A DNA stretch of 14,213 bases from JAPSGM01 sp036556985. GTDB taxonomy: Bacteria > Chloroflexota > Limnocylindria > QHBO01. Of this stretch, positions 7,359 to 12,910 are shown piece after piece. Every line of letters starts with the position of its first letter. Position 1 is the first letter of the stretch. The DNA is taken from NCBI GenBank assembly GCA_036556985.1, contig DATBIK010000066.1, positions 1 through 14,213 of the forward strand. Direction: 5' to 3'. Both the position numbers and the translations under genes were made by a program. The notes beneath the pieces are model-generated. The model was not told the origin of the DNA and ran no database searches. It worked only from the letters and a program-made list of their open reading frames with translations.

Positions 7359-7400
7359 GCGCCGATTGTAGGCGCTTCGCCGCCGAAGGGCGATCGGCGC
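7359..7400. promoter_or_regulatory. Candidate cysDN promoter/operator (TACAAT within an inverted repeat)
   Basis: Arms GCGCCGAT (7359-7366) and ATCGGCGC (7393-7400) are perfect 8-bp inverted repeats. Between them, on the minus strand, lies TACAAT (7370-7365), a good -10 box 30 nt from the cysD ATG. The right arm falls near the expected -35 position. A smaller hairpin CTTCG-CCGC-CGAAG (7375-7388) lies inside. The right arm also touches the stop codon of the metallophosphoesterase gene, so the structure could be a terminator for that gene instead. There is no T-run after it. Confidence 0.45.
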
Positions 7401-8281
7401 TATGGGCGGCCGTGGCAGCGGGCGGAGCCCGCATCGGTCCAGCTGCCGTCCACACTGACGAAACGCCAGCGATAGCGGCCGTCACCCAGGACGAGCTTGA
7501 GGACGCCATGGACCGATGCCTGGCGAGCCAAGCTGTGCGACCGAACCCTCTCGAACGGTCGCAGGTCGGTGCCGCCGGTGCCGACCACGAACTGACGAAT
7601 GCCCTGCCAGTGGCGGGTGCCGTCGGGGCGCATCGGTGCGAAGCGCTCGTAATCGTGGTCGTGCCCGTTCACGACGAGCTCGACTCCGGCGTCGTACAGG
7701 CGCGCCCAGAAGGCATCGACCTGCCGGTCGTTGCCGTGATAGCCGGAGCTGAATCGGGGGCGGTGCCAGTACGCCAGGCTGCAGCGGGACGGATGCGTCG
7801 CGAGATCGGCCTTCAGCCAGTCGAGCTGGCGGCGGGTGATGCGTTCGGAGTTCAGGCTGTAGATGCGCCACGATCCGCGCCGATAGGCGTAGAAGCCACG
7901 GGTGCCCGAACCGGCGCGATGGCCGAAATATCCGAAGTAGCCGCGCGCGCCGGGCGTGTCGTAGTCGTGGTTGCCCGGGCTCGGCCGGGTCCGGCGCAGG
8001 AACGCACCCCAGCTCGGGTCGTAGCAGCGGTCGAACTGACCTGCCGTGCCGTTGGGGTACGCGTTGTCGCCGACCGTGATGACGGTGCCGCTGATGTCGG
8101 CGATGAGCGAGGCCGTCGCCTCGTCGCGATCGGATGAGCAGCGCGCGATGTCGCCCGCGCCGACGAGCACCGCAGCCTGCGTGCGGCCCGCGGTGGGCGG
8201 CAGGATGCCGGCCACCATGATCGCGGCCAGGCCCAGCGAAAGGCCGACGGAGAAGCCGAGCCCCCGGCCGGTTCGGTGCAC
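7400..8281 (-). CDS. Secreted calcineurin-like metallophosphoesterase
   Basis: A 293-residue protein with a signal peptide: basic RTGRG, a hydrophobic core at ~9-28, and a possible cleavage near TQAA (~34-37). Metal-site motifs appear in order: GAGDIA (D44), GDNAYPNG (GDN 71-73), PGNHDY (GNHD 103-106), YWHRP (H173) and NGHDHDYER (206-213). This is the complete two-metal calcineurin-like set, closest in style to bacterial purple-acid-phosphatase-like or alkaline-phosphodiesterase members. It should act outside the membrane on a phosphoester, but the substrate is unknown. The GTG at 8281 is 8 nt after the stop of the sugar-transferase gene, so the two are probably co-transcribed. No clear SD is seen and the exact start is less certain. 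Confidence 0.88.
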   Translation of the reverse strand: MHRTGRGLGFSVGLSLGLAAIMVAGILPPTAGRTQAAVLVGAGDIARCSSDRDEATASLIADISGTVITVGDNAYPNGTAGQFDRCYDPSWGAFLRRTRPSPGNHDYDTPGARGYFGYFGHRAGSGTRGFYAYRRGSWRIYSLNSERITRRQLDWLKADLATHPSRCSLAYWHRPRFSSGYHGNDRQVDAFWARLYDAGVELVVNGHDHDYERFAPMRPDGTRHWQGIRQFVVGTGGTDLRPFERVRSHSLARQASVHGVLKLVLGDGRYRWRFVSVDGSWTDAGSARCHGRP

Positions 8282-8289
8282 CGGGCCGG

Positions 8290-9699
8290 TCAGTGCCCGC
8301 CGTGGGCGAGGAGGGCCGGGAGCGTCCTGGCCAGGATCTTCAGGTCGAGCCAGATCGACCAGCCATCGATGTACAGCAGGTCGTGCTCGACCCAGCGATC
8401 GAAGTCCGGCTCATGGCGGGCCTCGACCTGCCACAGCCCGGTGACGCCCGGCTTCATGCTCAGGCGACGCCGATGCCAGATGTCGTATTCGGCCACCTCG
8501 TCGGGGAGCGGCGGCCGCGGGCCAACCAGGCTCATGGTGCCGAGCAGGACGTTCCAGAACTGCGGCAGCTCGTCGAGGGACGTCCGACGCAGGAAGCGGC
8601 CGAGCCGAGTGATGCGCGGATCGTCGCGCACCTTGAAGGCCGCCCCGGTGCGCTCGTTGAGGTGCATGACCTCGGCAAGGCGCGCCTCGGCGTCGACGAC
8701 CATGGTCCGGAACTTGTGGATCGTGAACGGTCGCCCGTGGAGCCCGATGCGTGTCTGCCGGAAGAGGATCGGTCCGCCGTCGTCGAGCCGGATGGCGATC
8801 GCCGTGGCCAGCAGCACGGGGCTGAGGACGACGAGCCCGATCGTCGACCCCACGATGTCGATCGCACGCTTCACGATGAGGCCCACGTCGCGCTGCACGT
8901 CGTTGACCACGGACCGAACCAGGAAGCCGTCGAACTCCTCCTGGCTCGAGCCCGGCAGGATCTCCTCGGTCGGATCCACTGCGACGCGGACGGTCTTGCC
9001 CTCGCCGGCGGCCACACCGGTGATCGGCTCGAGGTAGCGATGGGCCGCCGCGGCCAGGCAGACGGCCACCTCGTCCACGACCGTCGAGTGGAAGATCTCC
9101 TCGATCTGGTCGATCGTGCCCAGGACCGGGCGCGTGACGACCGGCTCGTCCTCTCCGGGAGCCCGCAGGTGGCCGATGACCCGTAGCCCGAGGCTGGGGT
9201 GCGCCTCGACCCGGTCGGCGAAGTCCTGCGCGAAGGCACCCGTGCCGGCCACGAGCATGTGGCGCGGATCGCGTCCCGCCTTGCGGACGGCGTCGAAGGC
9301 CGCGCGCACGAGCAGCCGCATGAGCAACGTGGCGCTCGGCTGCACGATGAAGAGGAGGGCCAGGAAGAGACGGCTGACATCCGTCTGCTTGAAGATGAAG
9401 AGCGCCGACAGCACGATCGCCACGAAGAGGGCCGTGGCGCGGATGAGGTCCTGGATCTCGGTCCAGACCCGCCAGCGGATGTCCTGGCGGTAGATGCCCG
9501 AGGCCCACATCACGCTGACCCAGATCGCTGCGAAGACGAGCGCGGCGGTCAGCGAGTCCATGCCCAGCGCGCGCCACAGGTTCCAGGTGGTGCCGTCGCT
9601 GTAGCGGAGGTCGGCGACCAGCAGGAACACGCCCACGGCGACCGCGCCGTCCATGAGCATGAGCGTGACGCGCAGCGCCATCAGGTGACGTCGGATCAC
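8290..9699 (-). CDS. Polyprenyl-phosphate sugar-1-phosphate transferase (WcaJ/RfbP/EpsL-like)
   Basis: A 469-residue membrane enzyme that starts a lipid-linked glycan by moving a sugar-1-phosphate onto undecaprenyl phosphate. Four N-terminal helices (~10-30, 47-67, 88-105, 110-130) are followed by a Rossmann-like CoA-binding domain (MLVAGTGAFAQDFADRV, ~148-164). The bacterial sugar-transferase domain starts with the re-entrant helix at ~277-303. It carries GGPILFRQTRIG (308-319), FTIHKFRTM, DDPRITRLGRFLRR (359-372), SLDELPQFWN (374-383), MSLVGPRP (389-396) and KPGVTGLWQV (416-425). All expected catalytic blocks are present and the length is normal. The start is GTG at 9699, with ATG at 9681 also possible. 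It is divergent from serA and followed closely by the metallophosphoesterase. The sugar (glucose, galactose or other) cannot be assigned. I see no polysaccharide polymerase or flippase in the window. Confidence 0.93.
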   Translation of the reverse strand: MIRRHLMALRVTLMLMDGAVAVGVFLLVADLRYSDGTTWNLWRALGMDSLTAALVFAAIWVSVMWASGIYRQDIRWRVWTEIQDLIRATALFVAIVLSALFIFKQTDVSRLFLALLFIVQPSATLLMRLLVRAAFDAVRKAGRDPRHMLVAGTGAFAQDFADRVEAHPSLGLRVIGHLRAPGEDEPVVTRPVLGTIDQIEEIFHSTVVDEVAVCLAAAAHRYLEPITGVAAGEGKTVRVAVDPTEEILPGSSQEEFDGFLVRSVVNDVQRDVGLIVKRAIDIVGSTIGLVVLSPVLLATAIAIRLDDGGPILFRQTRIGLHGRPFTIHKFRTMVVDAEARLAEVMHLNERTGAAFKVRDDPRITRLGRFLRRTSLDELPQFWNVLLGTMSLVGPRPPLPDEVAEYDIWHRRRLSMKPGVTGLWQVEARHEPDFDRWVEHDLLYIDGWSIWLDLKILARTLPALLAHGGH

Positions 9700-9821
9700 G
9701 TGCGCTTCCCTGTGCTGCGGATTTCCGGAACCCCTCGCCCCGACGGGCGTACTTTAGCGGCTCTGGCCATTGCTCGCCCAGCAGCCGGCGTGCCAGCCGA
9801 GTGGGCCGTAGACTCCCCGTG
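9700..9821. promoter_or_regulatory. Divergent promoter region (sugar transferase / serA)
   Basis: This 122-bp gap must hold promoters in both directions. On the plus strand TAGACT (9809-9814) stands 7 nt before the serA ATG, the geometry of a leaderless -10 promoter; no Shine-Dalgarno sequence precedes that ATG. On the minus strand TAAAGT (9756-9751) is a weak -10 candidate with a leader of about 45 nt, and AGGGAAG before the GTG at 9699 is a plausible ribosome site. Confidence 0.45.
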
Positions 9822-11420
9822 ATGGCTCGCATCCTCGTCGCCGAGCCGGTCGCCCCGGCCGGGATCGACGTTCTCGCCGCCGCGCACGAGACCGATGTCC
9901 GTCCCGGCATCGACCGCGCCTCCCTGCTCCGTGCCCTCGGCGAGGGGGACGGCTGGGACGCGATCGTCGTCCGCTCGCAGACGCGCGTCGACGCCGAGCT
10001 GCTGGCCGCGGCCGCACCCCGCCTCTCCGCGGTGGGCGTCGCCTCGGTCGGCACCGACCGGATCGACATCGAGGCCGCCACCCGGGCGGGGGTGATGGTC
10101 GTCAATGCGCCCACCGGCAATACCGTGGCCGCCGCCGAGCACACGATGGCGCTCATGCTGGCGCTCCACCGCCGCATCCCGGCGGCCGACGCCTCGGTCC
10201 GCGCCGGCGAGTGGGAGCGGTCGCGGCACACCGGCGCCGAGCTCCGCGGCCGGACCCTGGGGATCATCGGCCTGGGGAAGATCGGGAAGGCCGTGGCGCG
10301 GCGGGCCAACGGCTTCGAGATGCGCGTCCTCGCCCACGATCCGTACCTCACCGCCGAACAGGCGGCGGAGCACGGCGCGAAGCTGGTCGGGCTGCTCGAA
10401 CTGCTCGGGCGCGCGGACGTCATCACCGTGCACACGCCGCTCACCCCGCAGACCCGCGGCCTCGTCGGTCGGGCGGAGATCGAGGCCATGCGGCCCGGCG
10501 CACGCCTCCTGAACGTCGCCCGCGGCGGGATCGTCGACGAGGCCGCCCTGGCCGACGCGCTGGCCTCCGGCCACCTGGCGGGCGCCGCGGTTGACGTCTA
10601 TGCCACCGAGCCGATGACCCCCGACAACCCGTTGCGGTCCGCCCCGAACACGGTGCTCACCCCGCACCTCGGGGCGTCGACCGCGGAGGCCCAGGACCGC
10701 GTGGCGGTCGAGATGGCCGAGCAGCTGCTCGAGGCGCTCGCCGGCGTCACGCCGATCTACGCCGTGAATGCCCCCGCCGTGGCAGCCGACGTCGCGCCGC
10801 GGCTGCGCCCGTACGTCGAGCTCGGCCGCCGCCTCGCGATCCTCGCGCGCCAGCTGTCGCCGGCCGCGTTCGACTGCATCGCCCTCACCTACGCCGGCGA
10901 GATCGGCGGTTGGGACCCGTCGCCGATCCGCACCGCGGTGCTGTCCGGCATCCTGGAGGCTGTCACCGACCAGCGCGTGAACGCGGTGAACGCCGACCTC
11001 GTCGCCGCCGAGCGCGGGCTGGCGGTGCGCGAGTCACGGACCGATGCCTCCGGCGCGTGGGCCTCCCTCCTCAGCCTCGAGGCGGGGGAGGGTGAGGACG
11101 CGCTGCGCCTCTCCGGCTCCACGGCGCACGGTCGCCCGCATCTCGCCGCCGTCGACGGGTTCGAGATCGATGCCGAGCTCGCCGGCCGCATGCTCGTGAC
11201 GCGCCACCACGACCAGCCCGGCATCGTCGGCGCGGTCGGCACCATCCTGGCCGATGCGGAGGTCAACATCTCCTCACTCGAGCTGTCGCGCCTCTCCGAG
11301 CACGGCGAAGCGATGATGTTCGTCAGCGTTGACCAGTCCGTCCCCGAGGCGGTGCTCGAGGCCCTGCGCGGCGTGGCCGGCATCCTGGATGTCCGCGTCG
11401 TGGAGCTGCCCGCGCTCTGA
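9822..11420 (+). CDS. serA: D-3-phosphoglycerate dehydrogenase, long form with ASB and ACT domains
   Basis: A 532-residue NAD-dependent enzyme for the first step of serine synthesis (3-phosphoglycerate to 3-phosphohydroxypyruvate). The substrate-binding domain begins MARILVAEP. The Rossmann domain has GIIGLGKIGKAVA (GxGxxG at 150-155), and D173 in AHDPY probably contacts NAD. Catalytic residues are R234 (NVARGG), E263 (ATEP) and H282 (PHLGAS). The allosteric-substrate-binding domain spans about 320-450. A C-terminal ACT domain (MLVTRHHDQPGIVGAVGTIL, ~457-532) suggests feedback control by serine. Length is typical of the long Mycobacterium-type enzyme. I prefer the ATG at 9822 over the in-frame GTG at 9801, because the family N-terminus starts there and TAGACT would be inside the gene otherwise. 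Serine feeds cysteine synthesis, a loose link to the sulfur genes. Confidence 0.96.
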   Translation: MARILVAEPVAPAGIDVLAAAHETDVRPGIDRASLLRALGEGDGWDAIVVRSQTRVDAELLAAAAPRLSAVGVASVGTDRIDIEAATRAGVMVVNAPTGNTVAAAEHTMALMLALHRRIPAADASVRAGEWERSRHTGAELRGRTLGIIGLGKIGKAVARRANGFEMRVLAHDPYLTAEQAAEHGAKLVGLLELLGRADVITVHTPLTPQTRGLVGRAEIEAMRPGARLLNVARGGIVDEAALADALASGHLAGAAVDVYATEPMTPDNPLRSAPNTVLTPHLGASTAEAQDRVAVEMAEQLLEALAGVTPIYAVNAPAVAADVAPRLRPYVELGRRLAILARQLSPAAFDCIALTYAGEIGGWDPSPIRTAVLSGILEAVTDQRVNAVNADLVAAERGLAVRESRTDASGAWASLLSLEAGEGEDALRLSGSTAHGRPHLAAVDGFEIDAELAGRMLVTRHHDQPGIVGAVGTILADAEVNISSLELSRLSEHGEAMMFVSVDQSVPEAVLEALRGVAGILDVRVVELPAL

Positions 11421-11460
11421 GCCGCGTCGTCGGGCGTCCGATCGCGACCCCCGCGCCCGG

Positions 11461-11529
11461 CATCACGCCCGTTCGTGCGCTCGTGCCGTCGTGCTGTCGT
11501 GCGGTCGTGCCCCACGAATGTCGCTGATG
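11461..11529. repeat. Copy A of a composite repeat: five tandem 8-bp TCGTGCNN units
   Basis: The element opens with CATCACG plus five bases. It continues with five perfect head-to-tail units TCGTGC followed by GC, CG, TG, GG or CC (11473-11512), and ends CACGAATGTCGCTGATG. The last unit and the tail form a small hairpin TCGTG-ccc-CACGA (11505-11517). It lies in the 230-bp convergent gap between serA and the RHH gene, where no credible gene is seen. Confidence 0.85.
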
Positions 11530-11564
11530 GGCCAACCAGGGGCCGACCAGCGCAGCCCGTCCAC

Positions 11565-11625
11565 CATCACGAAGGTCCGTGCACTCGTGCAGCCGTGTGG
11601 TCGTGCTCCACGAATGTTCCTGATG
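11565..11625. repeat. Copy B of the composite repeat: four 8-bp units
   Basis: It has the same architecture as copy A, starting 104 bp later: CATCACG plus five bases, then units CCGTGCAC, TCGTGCAG, CCGTGTGG and TCGTGCTC (11577-11608), then CACGAATGTTCCTGATG. It is exactly one 8-bp unit shorter than copy A. The hairpin is kept with a changed loop (TCGTG-ctc-CACGA). The ends CATCACGAA and TTCCTGATG are inverted repeats with one mismatch. It is not a CRISPR: the units are 8 bp and have no spacers. Confidence 0.85.
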
Positions 11626-11650
11626 CGGCGCTGCTCGGGCCGACACCCCG

Positions 11651-11836
11651 TCAGCCGCCCGTTCCCCGGCTGATCGGCGGCGGCCACGGAGGCGGCGGGT
11701 CGCCGTCCAGCCACCACTGCGGGATCCGGGCATAGTCGGCCAGGAAGGTGGCCACCACGTGGTTCAGGCTCCGGCGCTCGTGGAGGGCGCGCGTGCGCGC
11801 CCACAGCACCACCCCCGCATCGATTCGGAATGTCAC
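11651..11836 (-). CDS. Small ribbon-helix-helix (Arc/CopG/VapB-antitoxin-like) DNA-binding protein
   Basis: A 61-residue protein. The first 36 residues follow the ribbon-helix-helix plan: beta strand VTFRID, helix A (AGVVLWARTRALHERR), the turn SLN, and helix B (HVVATFLADYA). SLN before the second helix is characteristic of VapB/RHH antitoxins and small repressors. The tail (IPQWWLDGDPPPPWPPPIS) is tryptophan- and proline-rich, as in antitoxins whose tail clasps a toxin. The start is GTG at 11836; no other start codon exists in frame for more than 20 codons upstream, and the SD is weak. No toxin ORF (PIN, RelE, HicA, MazF) is seen on either side, so it is either an orphan antitoxin or a stand-alone regulator. 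It is divergent from the MBL gene, with a 10-bp palindrome between them. Codon use is GC-rich like its neighbours. Confidence 0.68.
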   Translation of the reverse strand: MTFRIDAGVVLWARTRALHERRSLNHVVATFLADYARIPQWWLDGDPPPPWPPPISRGTGG

Positions 11837-11890
11837 GTTCTCGAACTGCTTTGGCCAGCCGCATGTGCACAGCCTGCGGCGGCCAACCTT

Positions 11891-11900
11891 ATCGGCCGAT
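11891..11900. promoter_or_regulatory. 10-bp palindrome in the RHH/MBL divergent gap, candidate operator
   Basis: ATCGGCCGAT is a perfect palindrome ending 11 bp before the TATCAT -10 of the MBL gene, so it overlaps the -35 position. Ribbon-helix-helix proteins often bind such short palindromes in their own divergent promoter. A 10-bp palindrome is expected by chance many times in this window, so position is the only support. Confidence 0.35.
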
Positions 11901-11911
11901 TACTGCACGCT

Positions 11912-11917
11912 TATCAT
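11912..11917 (+). promoter_or_regulatory. -10 box of a leaderless-type promoter for the MBL gene
   Basis: TATCAT is followed by 6 nt and then ATG at 11924, with no Shine-Dalgarno sequence. Initiation 6-7 nt after the box would place the transcript start at or next to the A of ATG. The same arrangement and nearly the same bases recur before the next gene. Confidence 0.6.
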
Positions 11918-11923
11918 CGGCCC

Positions 11924-12895
11924 ATGCCCGAAACCGGCGCTGACCCGAAGCCGTTCGCCTCGTCGGCGGATACCGCCGAGAAGCAGGCGACGCTCGAGCG
12001 GCTCGCCGAGGGCGTGTACGCCTACACCGCGCAGGGCGACCCGAACGTCGGCTGCGTGATCGGGACCGATGCCATCCTCGCCATCGAGGCGCGCGCCACC
12101 CCGGTCATGGCCCGCCGCTGGATCGACGTGGTGCGGACCTTCTCCGACCTCCCGTTCGGCGACCTCGTGCTGACCCACTACCATGCGGTCCGGGTGCTCG
12201 GTGCGGCGGCCTTCGGGGCGCGGCGCGTCATCGCCACGCGGCAGACGGCGGAGCTGGTGGAGGAGCGCGGCGACCAGGACTGGGCGAGCGAGGCCGGACG
12301 CATGCCGCGGCTCTTCGAGGGAGCGGAGTCGATCCCCGGCCTGACGCGGCCGAGCCTCACCTTCGACGGGGAGCTGACCCTCGACCTCGGCAACCGCCGG
12401 GTGGAGCTGCGTTTCCTCGGTCGCGGGCACACCTCCGGCGACCTCGTGGTGTGGCTGCCCGAGGAACGCATCTGCTTCGCCGGGGACCTGGTCGAGGCGC
12501 ACGCCGCGCCGTACATGGGCGACGCCCACATCGCGGATTGGCGGGGAGCCACCCTGGACCGCGTGGCCGCGCTCGGCGCGGAGCAGATGGTCGGCGGCCG
12601 CGGCCCGGTCGTCCGGGGAGCGGCCGCCGTGGAGCAGGCCATCGCCGACACGCGGCACTTCCTCGGCACGCTGTTCGACGGCGTGCGCGAGGTGAAGGAC
12701 GCCGGCGGTTCGCCGCGCGACGCATACCGCGCCACGCACGCCGCGCTGGCCCCGCGCTATGCCGGCTACCCCATCTTCGAGCACACGATGCCGTTCAATG
12801 TCCAGCGCGCCTGGGACGAGCTCGACGGGATCGACCACCCGAGGATCTGGACCGTCGAGCGCGATCGGGCCGTCTGGGACGAGCTGACCGCGTAG
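11924..12895 (+). CDS. Metallo-beta-lactamase-fold protein with a reduced metal site
   Basis: A 323-residue, probably cytosolic protein with the MBL motif order. LTHYHAVRVLGA (83-94) supplies H85 and H87, but the usual D-H pair is V89-R90. GRGHTSGD (166-173) supplies H169. FAGDLV (185-190) supplies D188. The final pGHG motif is GGRG, with R226 in place of histidine. Site 1 (H85, H87, H169, plus D188) is therefore intact, while the three private site-2 ligands are all gone. This suggests a one-metal enzyme or a binding protein. The C-terminal part (~245-323) includes YPIFEHTMPFNVQRAWDE. The ATG at 11924 is chosen because TATCAT lies 6 nt upstream and the reading frame before it looks non-coding. 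The FAD monooxygenase starts 15 nt after its stop, so a shared pathway, probably aromatic or lactone catabolism, is inferred. The reaction is unknown. Confidence 0.87.
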   Translation: MPETGADPKPFASSADTAEKQATLERLAEGVYAYTAQGDPNVGCVIGTDAILAIEARATPVMARRWIDVVRTFSDLPFGDLVLTHYHAVRVLGAAAFGARRVIATRQTAELVEERGDQDWASEAGRMPRLFEGAESIPGLTRPSLTFDGELTLDLGNRRVELRFLGRGHTSGDLVVWLPEERICFAGDLVEAHAAPYMGDAHIADWRGATLDRVAALGAEQMVGGRGPVVRGAAAVEQAIADTRHFLGTLFDGVREVKDAGGSPRDAYRATHAALAPRYAGYPIFEHTMPFNVQRAWDELDGIDHPRIWTVERDRAVWDELTA

Positions 12896-12898
12896 GCC

Positions 12899-12904
12899 TA
12901 TCAT
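12899..12904 (+). promoter_or_regulatory. -10 box of a leaderless-type promoter for the FAD monooxygenase
   Basis: TATCAT lies in the 15-nt gap after the MBL stop codon and is followed by 6 nt and ATG at 12911. The block TATCATCGGCGCATGCCCG differs by one base from the block at the MBL start. No Shine-Dalgarno sequence is present. The gene could thus have its own transcript besides the operon message. Confidence 0.55.
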
Positions 12905-12910
12905 CGGCGC

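Noticed and set aside
7343..8137. Plus-strand open frame of about 264 codons
   Set aside because: It is antisense to the metallophosphoesterase, whose complete metal motifs settle the coding strand.
9801..9821. Upstream GTG start for serA adding seven residues
   Set aside because: Family similarity begins at the ATG at 9822, and the added residues would be read through the probable -10 box.
11530..11564. Toxin gene partner for the RHH protein in the convergent gap
   Set aside because: The gap is too short and repeat-filled; no frame of 60 codons or more resembles a PIN, RelE, HicA or MazF toxin.
11461..11625. CRISPR array
   Set aside because: The units are 8 bp, contiguous and lack unique spacers; no cas gene is nearby.
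11463..11870. Minus-strand frame of 135 codons with repeated peptide IRGARPH
   Set aside because: The repeat comes from the duplicated DNA element, and the rest overlaps the RHH gene in another frame. The RHH frame fits a known fold and this one does not.
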